This document shows, piece by piece, positions 27,543-36,875 of a DNA stretch of 64,000 bases. The translations under genes were made by a program, and so were the position numbers. The notes below the pieces were generated by a model. The model made no database searches. It had not been told where the DNA came from and saw only the letters and a program-made list of their open reading frames with translations. How positions within the stretch are numbered: the stretch's first letter is position 1; every line of letters begins with the position of its first letter. The stretch comes from Pseudomonas sp. PDM14 (GTDB lineage: Bacteria; Pseudomonadota; Gammaproteobacteria; Pseudomonadales; Pseudomonadaceae), in assembly GCF_014851905.1 (NCBI RefSeq), contig NZ_JACVAQ010000001.1, positions 1,488,001 to 1,552,000 of the forward strand. The letters run 5' to 3'.

Positions 27543-28357
27543 GCCTGCACGACCTGCACCGCCCGCTGGGCGGCACCGGCCTGCGGGTCTCGCCGCTCGG
27601 CCTGGGCACGGTCAAGCTCGGCCGCGACCAGGGCGTGAAGTACCCCAATGGCTTCACCATTCCCGACGACGCCAGCGCACGCAATCTGCTGGCCCAGGCG
27701 CGCGACCTCGGCATCAACCTGATCGACACCGCCCCGGCCTATGGCGTCAGCGAACAACGCCTCGGCCCGCTGCTGCGCGGCCAGCGTCATGACTGGGTGA
27801 TCGTCAGCAAGGTGGGTGAAGAATTCGAAAACGGCCAGTCGCATCACGACTTCAGCCCGGCGCACACGCGCCTGTCAGTGGAGCGCAGCCTCACGCGCCT
27901 GGAAACGGACTGCATCGACCTGGTGCTGGTCCATTCGGACGGCAACGATGTCGCCATCCTGCGCGAGAGCGGTGTCTACGAAGCCCTTGCCGCGCTCAAG
28001 CACGAAGGCAAGATCCGCGCCTTCGGCCTGTCCGGCAAGACCGTGGCCGGCGGCCTGCTGGCCCTGGAACAGGGCGACTGCGCGATGGTCACCTACAACC
28101 TCGGCGAACAGGGCGAGAAGCCGGTACTCGACCATGCCGCCGCTCACGGCAAGGGCATCCTGATCAAGAAGGCGCTGGCCAGCGGCCACGCCTGCCTGAC
28201 CGACGGACGGGACCCGGTGCGTGCCAGTTTCGAATTACTGTTCGCTCATCCGGGTGTCGGCAGCGCCATCGTCGGCACCATCAACCCGCAACATCTTGCG
28301 GCGAATGCCGCCACCGCCGCGGCGGTAATCCGCGGCTACACTGCACAACTCGAATAA
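27539..28357 (+). CDS. Aldo/keto reductase family protein
   Basis: The 272-residue protein has the AKR barrel pattern: LRVSPLGLGTVKLGRD, then NLIDTAPAYGVSEQRLG with catalytic Asp and Tyr, VIVSKVGEEF with the Lys, LVLVHSDG with the His position, and a C-terminal NADPH-binding part (GVGSAIVGTINPQHLAANAA). Catalytic residues appear intact. It starts inside the stop codon of the FAD oxidoreductase gene (ATGA) and is therefore translationally coupled. The physiological substrate is unknown. Confidence 0.85.
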   Translation: MSLHDLHRPLGGTGLRVSPLGLGTVKLGRDQGVKYPNGFTIPDDASARNLLAQARDLGINLIDTAPAYGVSEQRLGPLLRGQRHDWVIVSKVGEEFENGQSHHDFSPAHTRLSVERSLTRLETDCIDLVLVHSDGNDVAILRESGVYEALAALKHEGKIRAFGLSGKTVAGGLLALEQGDCAMVTYNLGEQGEKPVLDHAAAHGKGILIKKALASGHACLTDGRDPVRASFELLFAHPGVGSAIVGTINPQHLAANAATAAAVIRGYTAQLE

Positions 28358-28414
28358 CTGCCGCCTGGCCGGACAGGAGCCGGAAGCACGGGCAGCATCG
28401 CCGCAGGAGCAGAC

Positions 28415-29320
28415 ATGCCGAGACAACTCGCCCGCAAAGACCCCGGCGCTTTCAAGACGCTACCCTTGCACGTCGAAGCCGGCCCGGATGGCCTGCACTA
28501 CCGCAGCCTCGGGCGCCCGCTGAACTTCACCCAGATGCTCGAGCGCCGTCGACCACTGCAGATCGACGACAACCAGCACTTCGCCACGGAACTGGCCAAC
28601 CTCGGCGTCTCCGTGCGCCTGACCCTCAACTGGCAGGGCCGCGACTACTGGATTCTGGTGCGCCAGCGCCGCCCGGACCGCGGCGACGTGGTACTCAAGC
28701 TGATCTCCGGCTACGTGCCCGCTCACGAACTCAACCTGCCTCTGCTCACCGCCATCCAGGAAGTCGCCGAAGAGTGCCTGATCGAAACGGCCGACGGCTG
28801 GCTCGGCGGGCGCTTCGGCGACACCTGGCTGCCGACGCCGTACCAGCCGGCATTGCGCTACCGGGAAATCTGCCACTTTCGCCTCAGTCCGCTCTCCGGT
28901 GCCGCGCGGCCGGTGCAATGCGGAAACCTGACCCTGATGGAGCGCCCGCGTGCCTATGTGCACCTGCCCACCGCGTCGCTGCAGCTGGTCTATGACCTGC
29001 GCCTGGAGCTACCGAAGGAGTGCCGCGCGCCGAGCCTGTTCCATGTCGACGAGCGCCTGGAGGATGGCCAGCTGATCGCCCGCCTGGAGCGACGCACCCC
29101 GGACCTGTACCTGCTGCCGCTGCAACACGGCCGCCCGACCGACGAGTTGCTCACGCTGAGAAAAGGCAGCCTGCACCCAGCCAGCACGCGCGGCGTGTGG
29201 CTATCGGAAAGCTTTGCCGAACAAGACGGTTGGCTGGTGCGCGACGAGCGCATCCGCTGGAAGGACTGGCAGGCGCGCCTGGCGCAAACGGAAAGCGAGC
29301 CGGGGCGCATGGCCGGCTGA
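28415..29320 (+). CDS. Conserved hypothetical protein with a Nudix-like box
   Basis: The 301-residue protein is soluble and without a signal peptide. Residues 99-123 fit a Nudix box with a two-residue insertion: Gly99, Glu105, then QEVAEEC at 115-121 in place of REUxEE. The flanking strands (YWILVRQRR, VVLKLISGYVP) would suit a Nudix fold. The rest has no motif I recognise. It follows the aldo/keto reductase by 57 bases and is convergent with hldE. A pyrophosphohydrolase role is a guess from the partial motif. Confidence 0.55.
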   Translation: MPRQLARKDPGAFKTLPLHVEAGPDGLHYRSLGRPLNFTQMLERRRPLQIDDNQHFATELANLGVSVRLTLNWQGRDYWILVRQRRPDRGDVVLKLISGYVPAHELNLPLLTAIQEVAEECLIETADGWLGGRFGDTWLPTPYQPALRYREICHFRLSPLSGAARPVQCGNLTLMERPRAYVHLPTASLQLVYDLRLELPKECRAPSLFHVDERLEDGQLIARLERRTPDLYLLPLQHGRPTDELLTLRKGSLHPASTRGVWLSESFAEQDGWLVRDERIRWKDWQARLAQTESEPGRMAG

Positions 29321-29325
29321 GGGGG

Positions 29326-29353
29326 ATGGCGCTGACCAGGCGGTCGGCGCCAT
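29326..29353. terminator. Hairpin between the Nudix-like gene and hldE
   Basis: ATGGCGCTGACC and GGTCGGCGCCAT pair as a 12-base stem with one G-T wobble around AGGC, in the 39-base gap between two convergent genes. No clear U-tract follows on either strand, so termination may be weak or assisted. Confidence 0.5.
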
Positions 29354-29359
29354 GACGCA

Positions 29360-30781
29360 TCACTTGCTGCGGATCTTCTCGACGATGGCAGTGGTCGAGC
29401 TGTTCTCCACCAGCCCCAGCACGCGCACTTCGCCACCGTAAGCAGTAACGATATCGGCGCCCACGACCTGCTCGATGCCATAGTCGCCGCCCTTCACCAG
29501 CACATCCGGCTGCACCTGCTTGAGCAGGCGCTCGGGGGTGTCCTCGCTGAAGCTCACCACCCAATCCACCGCGCCAAGGCCGGCGAGCACGGCCATGCGC
29601 CGGTCCACAGCATTGATCGGTCGGCCCGGACCTTTCAGGCGGCTGACCGAGGCATCGTCATTGACCGCCAGCACCAGGCGATCGCCTTGCGCACGCGCCT
29701 GCTCCAGGTAGGTCACGTGACCGGCATGCAGGATATCGAAGCAGCCATTGGTGAAGACGATCTTCTCGCCATGGGCACGCGCGTCTTCGATGGCGACAAG
29801 CAGTTGGTCCAGGCTCAGCACGCCGCGCTCGGAACCCTCCTCGCGCTGCACTGCACGGCGTAGCTCGGGGGCGCTGATTGCCGCGGTGCCGAGCTTGCCG
29901 ACCACGATACCGGCGGCCAGGTTGGCCAGGGCCACGGCCTGCGGCAGCTCCTCGCCGGCGGCCAGGCTGGCGGCCAGGGTGGAAATCACCGTGTCACCGG
30001 CACCGGTCACATCGAACACTTCGCGGGCACGCGCCGGCAGGTGTAGCGGCGCGTGATCCGGGCGCAGCAGGGTCATGCCGTGCTCGCCGCGGGTCACCAG
30101 CAGTGCGCCCAGCTCCAGCTCGCGCATCAGGTTGGCGCCTTTGCTGACCAGCTCGGCCTCGTCGGCGCACCCCCCGACGATGGCTTCGAACTCGCTGAGA
30201 TTGGGGGTGATCAGGCTGGCGCCGCGGTAGATCGAGAAGTCCTTGCCCTTGGGATCGGCCAGCACCGGAATGCCACGCTTGCGCGCCAGCTGGACCAGGG
30301 CCTGATGGTTCTTCAGCGCACCCTTGCCGTAGTCGGACAGCACCAGCACCTTGACCCCGTCGAGCAGACGCTCGACTTCGCGGGCCAGCGCCTCGGTATC
30401 GGTGTTGAAGGGCTCTTCGAAGTCCATCCGCAGCAGTTGCTGGTGACGGCTCATGACGCGCAGCTTGACGATGGTGGGTTGATCGTCGATGCGTTGGAAG
30501 CAGGTTTGCACGCCCACACCCGCCAGGCTGTCGCGCAGGCTCTCGGCGGCCTCGTCGTCACCGGTCACACCGATCAGCGTGGCTGGCGCGCCCAGCGCTG
30601 CGATGTTCAGCGCGACGTTGGCGGCGCCGCCCGGGCGATCCTCGATCTGCTCGACGCGCACCACCGGCACTGGCGCTTCCGGCGAAATACGCGACGTGCC
30701 GCCATGCCAGTAACGGTCGAGCATGACATCGCCCACCACCAGAACGGGGGCTTGATCGTAACGCGGCATGGACAACTTCAT
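29360..30781 (-). CDS. hldE: Bifunctional heptose kinase/adenylyltransferase HldE
   Basis: HldE makes the activated heptose donor for the LPS inner core. It phosphorylates D-glycero-D-manno-heptose 7-phosphate at C1 and later adds AMP. From the ATG at 30781 the protein has 473 residues. A PfkB-type kinase domain ([45 protein letters not shown]) covers residues 1 to about 320. A nucleotidyltransferase domain follows with [19 protein letters not shown] and [17 protein letters not shown] precedes the start. It is the last gene of the msbA-side minus-strand group. Confidence 0.96.
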   Translation of the reverse strand: MKLSMPRYDQAPVLVVGDVMLDRYWHGGTSRISPEAPVPVVRVEQIEDRPGGAANVALNIAALGAPATLIGVTGDDEAAESLRDSLAGVGVQTCFQRIDDQPTIVKLRVMSRHQQLLRMDFEEPFNTDTEALAREVERLLDGVKVLVLSDYGKGALKNHQALVQLARKRGIPVLADPKGKDFSIYRGASLITPNLSEFEAIVGGCADEAELVSKGANLMRELELGALLVTRGEHGMTLLRPDHAPLHLPARAREVFDVTGAGDTVISTLAASLAAGEELPQAVALANLAAGIVVGKLGTAAISAPELRRAVQREEGSERGVLSLDQLLVAIEDARAHGEKIVFTNGCFDILHAGHVTYLEQARAQGDRLVLAVNDDASVSRLKGPGRPINAVDRRMAVLAGLGAVDWVVSFSEDTPERLLKQVQPDVLVKGGDYGIEQVVGADIVTAYGGEVRVLGLVENSSTTAIVEKIRSK

Positions 30782-30874
30782 GGCAACTCCGGAGCGGCAA
30801 AATCGACGCGGATCATAACATTGTAGGGAGGGTGGCTCGACCTGCCCGGGCCCCGCCTCGGTGCCCAGCGGCAT

Positions 30875-32275
30875 TCATTCGCCAAGCGGGCGCACCCAGA
30901 ACAGCTCGTGGCGGCGCACAGCCTTGCGGAAGAATTCGTCCTCGCCACTGGCCGGCCAGCGACGTCCGGCCAGCACACGCTGGATCAGCCGACGCAGGCG
31001 CTTCTTCAGGGGCAGCGGGCCTTGCAGATCGTGCTGCATGGCCAGCGCCATGGCCTTGTTCACTTGTGTACCGGCGCCCAGTTGCGGGCTCCACAGGCCA
31101 TCTGCCGGTAAGGCCACCATGGCTGGCGGCAGGGCGATACCGGAGCCTGCCGGGCCCATCGGCCAGCGGTCGTTGTCGTGCAGATGATTGGCGTACAGCA
31201 GCAGCGTCCGCGGCGGCCAGGCGCTGAGCTGGATGGCCTCGATCAGCGCGCGCGTAGCCGCGACATGATCGCTGTGCGGGTCCAGCTCCGGGTGCGGAGT
31301 CACCACCACATCCGGGCGAAAATGTTCGAGCAGTGCGGCGAGGTCGGCAACCAGGTTGCGCCAACTGGGCTCGCCATCAGCATCGCCCGGCAGCGCCAGC
31401 GGGTTGTGCTGACGCACGAGGCGGATATCGTGTTCGCCGGACTCGCGCGAGCCAAAGGCCAGCTCCGGCTGCGCGGCCATCGCCGGCAGCTGCAGACAGT
31501 AGTAGCCCAGTTGCACGCAGCGCTGCTGTGGCACGCCGCCCCAGAGCGGCACGGCCAGGCTGTCCCAACTGCGCAGGCGACCCTTGAGGCGCGCGGCAGC
31601 CGCCAGGTCGAGACCCAGGCGCTGGTAGTGTTGCGCTTCGATCTCGCCCTGGGTCAGGGTGACGATGCTCACGTCACGCGCACGGCTGTACAGGCCGAAG
31701 GCAGCCAGCTCGGCATCGTCCGCATGCGGGGCGACGACCATCAGGCGCTGCTCGGCGTAGTCGGGATTGCGCAACACGAATAGCGTGGCAGACGCCGACA
31801 ACGTGCAGAAACGTCCGCGCAGCGACAAGCGCCCTGCCGCCAGGTCGGCTCCCTGACCGGACAGATTGAGGAAGCGGCGCCCGTCGACACCCCGTTCGAA
31901 ATCCTGGCGATCCGCACCAACCCGTACGTAGGGATCGAGCCAGCGCCCGAGCCAGCTGGCACGGATATCCAGCGCCAGAATCAGCGTGTCACCCGGCGTG
32001 AAATCCCCGGCCACCCGCAACAGGCCGTCGTGCAGCTGCACCGCATGGCTCGGCGTGTGCTCAGGGAAGTCGTAGCGGTAGTCTTCGTCGGCGGCATAGA
32101 ACAGGTGATCGGCGAACCAGGCCTCGTGCGCGACCCACCCCGTCAGCAGCAGCAACGGCACCAGCCACCAGGCGACGAAAACGCCCAGGCCGACCAGCCC
32201 GAGCAGGGCCATCAGCAGTACGATGCGTTTGTTGCGGCGATGACGTTTCAGCAACTGCTGTTTGCGTGCGCTCAT
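30875..32275 (-). CDS. dnpA: PIG-L family deacetylase, DnpA-like
   Basis: PIG-L proteins are zinc-dependent de-N-acetylases of sugar amides. From the ATG at 32275 the product has 466 residues. It has two N-terminal membrane helices (IVLLMALLGLVGLGVFVAWW, VPLLLLTGW), a beta-rich region, and the catalytic domain starting VVAPHADDAELAAFG with the metal-binding His-Asp-Asp, then VVTPHPELDPHSDHVAATRA with further ligands. It stands where PAO1 has dnpA (PA5002), a gene linked to persister formation. An LPS-core substrate is plausible from the neighbours but unproven. Confidence 0.8.
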   Translation of the reverse strand: MSARKQQLLKRHRRNKRIVLLMALLGLVGLGVFVAWWLVPLLLLTGWVAHEAWFADHLFYAADEDYRYDFPEHTPSHAVQLHDGLLRVAGDFTPGDTLILALDIRASWLGRWLDPYVRVGADRQDFERGVDGRRFLNLSGQGADLAAGRLSLRGRFCTLSASATLFVLRNPDYAEQRLMVVAPHADDAELAAFGLYSRARDVSIVTLTQGEIEAQHYQRLGLDLAAAARLKGRLRSWDSLAVPLWGGVPQQRCVQLGYYCLQLPAMAAQPELAFGSRESGEHDIRLVRQHNPLALPGDADGEPSWRNLVADLAALLEHFRPDVVVTPHPELDPHSDHVAATRALIEAIQLSAWPPRTLLLYANHLHDNDRWPMGPAGSGIALPPAMVALPADGLWSPQLGAGTQVNKAMALAMQHDLQGPLPLKKRLRRLIQRVLAGRRWPASGEDEFFRKAVRRHELFWVRPLGE

Positions 32276-32279
32276 GGCC

Positions 32280-33176
32280 TTACACCTGATAGACCGGAAC
32301 CCGGTTGCACCAGCGCTCCTTGTACTCGCGATCGGCGCGCCCGAAGGAATAGCGTAGCGGCTTGCCCAGCGCACGCGCCTCGGCCCAGGCGGTCTGCGTG
32401 TTGACGAAACTGAGCACGCTGCCGGGGCTGAATTCGCGGCTCTGCGGATCGACCCCACCGTTGATGTACTCCAGGCTGACCCAGCCCGGCGCCTCCACGC
32501 GGTAGAGAATCTGGATCGCCACCGGCTCGTCGCCCAGGTAGATCAGCGAGCCGGTCATGAATTCGCGCATCAGGCCGAATACCTCAGCCAGATGCGCCTT
32601 ACCGGTCGCCTCGAACCCCCAGCGGCGCTGGAACAGGTCGGCGTAGATACGCGCCTGCTCGGCCGCATCCAGCTCGTGCATGGACCGCAGCACACCACCA
32701 GCTTCCTCAAGCAGGCGCTGTTCGCGGCGCTGGTTGTAGCGAAATTTCTTGCTGTATTCCTCAGGCTCTCGCGCCAGCGCCAGGCCTTCAGGCTGCTCGC
32801 TCAGCGTGGTGACGTGCGGCGCATTCAGCGCCGAAACGTAACGGGCGCGATGGCGCAACGCGACCTGCACCGACTCGGCGACCGGCAGGATGATCTCGGC
32901 GTTGCCGAGATCAAACAGACCGCGCTTGCCCTGTTGCTTCAGCACATCCTTGGCCAGGGCCAGATGCCGCCCCCAGGTCGCCAGAGCGGCACGCACCTCG
33001 CCATCGACCCGCCAGCCGAGGTAACGCACCGGAATACCGGCCAGCGCGGCCAGCCGTTCGATCACCTGCGGATGGGTGGCGACACTGCCACCGTAACGCT
33101 GCCAGACCTGGGCATAGGCGGCCGCATCGATCTCTACCCAGCCCTTCTCGCGCCAGGCGCGCAGGTGACTCAGCAT
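32280..33176 (-). CDS. Mig-14-like protein
   Basis: The 298-residue protein resembles Mig-14 of Salmonella and its P. aeruginosa counterpart (PA5003), which are implicated in resistance to antimicrobial peptides. The C-terminal half has a GNAT-like layout (KKFRYNQRREQRLLEE, IYADLFQRRWGF, SLIYLGDEPVAIQILYRV, YINGGVDP). The molecular activity is unknown. Its ATG overlaps the msbA stop by one base (TGATG) and dnpA starts four bases after its own stop, so the three are one operon. Confidence 0.75.
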   Translation of the reverse strand: MLSHLRAWREKGWVEIDAAAYAQVWQRYGGSVATHPQVIERLAALAGIPVRYLGWRVDGEVRAALATWGRHLALAKDVLKQQGKRGLFDLGNAEIILPVAESVQVALRHRARYVSALNAPHVTTLSEQPEGLALAREPEEYSKKFRYNQRREQRLLEEAGGVLRSMHELDAAEQARIYADLFQRRWGFEATGKAHLAEVFGLMREFMTGSLIYLGDEPVAIQILYRVEAPGWVSLEYINGGVDPQSREFSPGSVLSFVNTQTAWAEARALGKPLRYSFGRADREYKERWCNRVPVYQV

Positions 33177-35002
33177 CAGACGTCCGACTCCGCCTGGATG
33201 CTGTCGCCACCCTCGTCGAACTGGCGGGCATGCAGGCGGGCGTAATAGCCATTGAGGGCCAGCAGCTCGCTGTGCGTACCACGCTCGACTATCCGCCCCT
33301 GATCCATCACCAGGATCAGGTCGGCCTTCTCGATGGTGGTCAGGCGGTGGGCGATGACCAGCGTGGTGCGCCCCTTCATCACCTCGTCGAGAGCACTCTG
33401 AATATGCCGCTCTGACTCGGTGTCGAGGGCCGACGTGGCCTCATCGAAAATCAGCAACGGTGCGTTCTTCAGCAACGCGCGGGCAATCGCCAGGCGTTGG
33501 CGCTGGCCACCAGAAAGCAGCACACCGTTCTCGCCGACGAGCGTGTCGTAGCCCTGCGGCATCTTCTCGATGAATTCGGCAGCGTAGGCCGCCTCGGCAG
33601 CCTTGCGCACGGCCTCGATCGGCGAACCGCCGAGGGCGCCATAAGCAATGTTGTTGGTCACAGTGTCGTTGAACAGGGTGACGTGCTGGGTGACCAGCGC
33701 GATGTGCTGACGCAGGTTGCGCAGGGTGTAGCGCTCTACAGGCAGGTCATCGAGCAGGATCTCGCCCTGCTCGTGCTGGTAGAAGCGCGGGATCAGGCTG
33801 GCCAGGGTCGACTTGCCGCTGCCGGAGCGACCGACCAGGGCGATCATCTGCCCCGGCTCGGCAACGAAGGAAATGTTGTCCAGCACCGGCTTTTCCGCAC
33901 CCGGATACTGGAAGACCAGGTTGCGTACCTCGAGGCGCCCGCTGATCCGCGCGCGCTCTTCGGTGCCGGTATCGCGCTCGGGCTCGTCGTCGAGCTGCTC
34001 GAAGATACTGTCCGCACCGGCCAGACCTTTCTGGATATTCGAACTGACTTCGGACAGCTGGCGGATCGGCTTGGGAAGCAGGCCCGCCATGGTGATGTAG
34101 GCGACCAGATCCCCCGCCGATGCATCACCACGCATGAACAGCACGAGGAACATCAACACGGCCATGCCGCTGTAGATCACCAGCTGCAGCGACGGGGTGT
34201 AGACGGCGTTGGTCTTGACCATGCGCAGCTGCTTGCGCCGGTTATCGTCGGTCACGGCCAGGAAGCGCGCACGCTCGTATTCCTCGCCACCGAAGCTGCG
34301 CACCACGCGGTAGCCCTGGATGGTCTCCGAGGCCACATGGGTGACGTCTCCCATGGCGGCCTGGATCTTCTTGCTCTGTGTGCGGAATTTCTTACTCGCA
34401 CTGCTGACCATCAGAGCGATCATCGGCAGGATCGCCAGCATCACCAGGGTCAGCTTCCAGTTCATCCACAGCAGCGAACCGAACAGGAAGATCACCGTCA
34501 TGCCTTCGCGTACCACCACCTTGATCGCGTCGGTGGCGGCGCCGGTGACCATGGTCACGTTGTAGGTGATACGCGAAATCAAGTGGCCCGAGTTGTTGTT
34601 ATCGAAGTAGCGGTTGGGCAGCACCAGCAGGTTGTTGAACAGCTCGACGCGTAAGTCATGCACCAGCCCCAGAGAGACACGTGCCAGGAAATAGTTACCG
34701 AGAAACGAGCCAACCCCCTGCCAGATGGCGATCAGCACAATCAGCAGTGGCACCATCTGCACCAGGTTCAGGTCGACCAGGAACTGCACGTCCCCCAGAT
34801 AGGGCACACCAGCAAAGAAGCTGGCATCCGGATTCTCCAAGCCATCGACGAAATACTTCAGCATGTAGCCGAACATGGGCTGGGTGGATGCGAAAATCAG
34901 GAAGCCGATGATGCTGATCGCGAACATGCCCCAGTAAGGGACGACGTACTTCAGCAACCGCAGATAGACCTTCATGCTGGATTGCTGGGTAGAATTGGCC
35001 AT
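33176..35002 (-). CDS. msbA: Lipid A export ABC transporter MsbA
   Basis: MsbA flips core-lipid A across the inner membrane before Lpt transport. From the ATG at 35002 the protein has 608 residues. A six-helix transmembrane domain covers about residues 15-320. The nucleotide-binding domain has Walker A LVGRSGSGKSTLASLIPRF, signature LLSGGQRQRLAIARAL, Walker B LLIFDEATSALD and the switch His in VIAHRL. The open frame continues upstream over the divergent kinase gene, but MANSTQQSSMKVYLRLLKY is the family-like start. Only 35 bases separate its start from that of the divergent gene. Confidence 0.95.
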   Translation of the reverse strand: MANSTQQSSMKVYLRLLKYVVPYWGMFAISIIGFLIFASTQPMFGYMLKYFVDGLENPDASFFAGVPYLGDVQFLVDLNLVQMVPLLIVLIAIWQGVGSFLGNYFLARVSLGLVHDLRVELFNNLLVLPNRYFDNNNSGHLISRITYNVTMVTGAATDAIKVVVREGMTVIFLFGSLLWMNWKLTLVMLAILPMIALMVSSASKKFRTQSKKIQAAMGDVTHVASETIQGYRVVRSFGGEEYERARFLAVTDDNRRKQLRMVKTNAVYTPSLQLVIYSGMAVLMFLVLFMRGDASAGDLVAYITMAGLLPKPIRQLSEVSSNIQKGLAGADSIFEQLDDEPERDTGTEERARISGRLEVRNLVFQYPGAEKPVLDNISFVAEPGQMIALVGRSGSGKSTLASLIPRFYQHEQGEILLDDLPVERYTLRNLRQHIALVTQHVTLFNDTVTNNIAYGALGGSPIEAVRKAAEAAYAAEFIEKMPQGYDTLVGENGVLLSGGQRQRLAIARALLKNAPLLIFDEATSALDTESERHIQSALDEVMKGRTTLVIAHRLTTIEKADLILVMDQGRIVERGTHSELLALNGYYARLHARQFDEGGDSIQAESDV

Positions 35003-35037
35003 TCGGCGAGCCTCGTGCGACTGGCTAGAGAGAAAAG

Positions 35038-35652
35038 ATGCGGATTGTAACAGCGAACGAATTACAAGATTGGCTAAGCCAGGGCGAGCTTCTGGAAAAA
35101 GACAGCCACGGCCCCAAGGTGGTTCGTCTGTCCAACGGGCAGTTGCTGAAGATTTTCCGCAGCCGCCGCACGCCCCTGTTTGCCCGCCTGCGCCCGGACG
35201 CCCGACGCTTCGCCGAGCGTGCCACGCACCTGCAACAGCTCGGCATCCACACCCCAAAGATTGTCGAGCTGTGCTGGATCGACCGGGACAAGGCTGTCAG
35301 CGCCTGTCTCTATCAACCGCTGCAGGGCAGGCCACTGGACAAGATTTTCCGTGACGCACGCGACGAGTTCGACAGCCTGCTGCCGACGTTCGCCGCCTAT
35401 ATCCGTCATCTGCACGAACTGGGTATCTATTTCCGCTCGCTGCACCTGGGCAACATTCTGCACACACCGGACGGCAGCTTCGGCCTCATCGACTTTCTCG
35501 ACATCCGCTTCAAAGGCCGCCCACTGGGACGCGGCCTGATCCGACGCAACTTCCAGCACCTGCACAACTACCTGCAGCGTCGAAAAGTCGAAAACTTCCC
35601 CTGGGACGACCTGCTCAAGGCCTACGAAGCAGCGAGCAAGACCTGCCGCTGA
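35038..35652 (+). CDS. Kinase-like protein with altered catalytic loop, divergent from msbA
   Basis: The 204-residue protein has the fold markers of the small LPS/Bud32-type kinases: Lys38 in LLKIFRSRR, a helix around ERATHLQQLG, the catalytic-loop region GIYFRSLHLGNIL and the metal-binding LIDFLDIRF (Asp152). In the loop, the position of the catalytic Asp (HGDLHLGN in active kinases) is Ser134. It sits where PAO1 has PA4998, sometimes annotated as toluene-tolerance protein. It could be a pseudokinase or a kinase with unusual chemistry; no substrate is known. Confidence 0.75.
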   Translation: MRIVTANELQDWLSQGELLEKDSHGPKVVRLSNGQLLKIFRSRRTPLFARLRPDARRFAERATHLQQLGIHTPKIVELCWIDRDKAVSACLYQPLQGRPLDKIFRDARDEFDSLLPTFAAYIRHLHELGIYFRSLHLGNILHTPDGSFGLIDFLDIRFKGRPLGRGLIRRNFQHLHNYLQRRKVENFPWDDLLKAYEAASKTCR

Positions 35653-35701
35653 GAGGGAAATTGGGCAGGTCAGCGAATGACACGCCCTGCCGACAGATAG
35701 C

Positions 35702-36874
35702 CTACTTAATGCTGCCAGACGCCGCCTCACTACGCCCCTGACGCATTGCTAGCACCACTGCAAGCGAAATGGGCAACCAGGTTACGAGCCAATCGGCATT
35801 AGGCTTCAACCACAGACCGATACCATCAGTCAGCAACGCCACGCTGGAAAAGCTCCAAAGCGCAAGAAGCCCACGCCCAAGAGCACTATCGCGATTACGC
35901 CAACCACGCATGGCAGTAGCGCACCACAGTCCGAGGAAAAGCAAAAGGCCGGGAACCCCAAGGCGAACCCCGGTATCGAGAAACAGATTATGAGGGTGCC
36001 TGTAGAGAATGGGGCCGTTCGGCACAGCAATGGTGTAAGCCTCAAAGCCCACGCCCCATAGCCAGTTCTGCCGGATCAGTTCGACTCCGGCTTGCCACAG
36101 GGCCGGGCGCAGAGAAACCCCCCGCTGCAAGAACAGCTCTGGCTCTATCAGGGCAATTGCTGCAACCCCGGCCAGCGCCGCAAGCAAGAACAAGACCCCA
36201 AGGCGCGTTGGGCGAGCCAGCAGTATGACAATCGGCACCGCCAGCAACGCGAGCCATACACCGCGGGTCTGGCTCATTCCTAGAAAAACAGCGTAGCCGA
36301 TGATCACGGGCGTAAGCAGAGCAGCAATCCAAGGCTTTTTGGGAACACCATACAAAAGCAGCGCCCCCAAGACGGCAAGCGCCCCCACTGCGTGGGCGGC
36401 CAATATCGCCCTATCCCACAGACCGATGGCAATCAACCTGTCGCCACCATGATTCCAATAGAAGTAAAACGCTGAAGCGAAGGCGAATACGCCACCAATC
36501 AATATACAAACCTGCAGCACACGCTCTAACGGCCAACGAGAGTCCTGAGCAGCAAGGACAACTCCAAGTAAATTTAGCAATACATAGAATGGCAACTTGG
36601 CCTTGCTTGCGGTGTCTTCGTCGGCCTGCACAACCAGAACCACCAATGTCCATATAGACAGCAAAAAGAACAGCAGCATTTCCGGTTGTTTGAGGGTGCG
36701 ACGAAAATCAGCCAGGCACAGCGCTAGCAAAGCCGGCAACCAGAACAGCACATTCAGTAACTGGTGGTAGTGCTTGTTGCTCGACATCACCCAAGGAGCA
36801 CAAAGGAAAACCAGAAATCCGACTACAGCCCAACGTGCAAGAATATCCTGCCTTAATGAAAGCCCTTTCAACAC
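35702..36874 (-). CDS. waaL: O-antigen ligase-type membrane protein (WaaL family)
   Basis: WaaL joins O-polysaccharide to core-lipid A in the periplasm. The predicted 390-residue protein is almost entirely hydrophobic with about 11-12 helices. Near the C-terminus it has the Wzy_C/ligase loop (GFEAYTIAVPNG, YRHPHNLFLDTGVRLGVPG) containing the His of the ligase family. The open frame runs back into the upstream gene. The GTG at 36874, seven bases after AGGAG and just past the preceding stop, gives the sensible start. Local base composition is poorer in G+C than flanking core genes. A polymerase of the same superfamily is the alternative. Confidence 0.8.
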   Translation of the reverse strand: MLKGLSLRQDILARWAVVGFLVFLCAPWVMSSNKHYHQLLNVLFWLPALLALCLADFRRTLKQPEMLLFFLLSIWTLVVLVVQADEDTASKAKLPFYVLLNLLGVVLAAQDSRWPLERVLQVCILIGGVFAFASAFYFYWNHGGDRLIAIGLWDRAILAAHAVGALAVLGALLLYGVPKKPWIAALLTPVIIGYAVFLGMSQTRGVWLALLAVPIVILLARPTRLGVLFLLAALAGVAAIALIEPELFLQRGVSLRPALWQAGVELIRQNWLWGVGFEAYTIAVPNGPILYRHPHNLFLDTGVRLGVPGLLLFLGLWCATAMRGWRNRDSALGRGLLALWSFSSVALLTDGIGLWLKPNADWLVTWLPISLAVVLAMRQGRSEAASGSIK

Positions 36875-36875
36875 A

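Noticed and set aside
35045..35075. Candidate msbA promoter TTGTAA / TACAAT on the minus strand
   Set aside because: The spacer is only 12 bases, too short for sigma-70; the TACAAT alone is weak evidence.
35654..35692. GGCAGG / CCTGCC inverted repeat between the kinase-like gene and waaL
   Set aside because: Six pairs with a 16-base loop and no T-run do not support a terminator.
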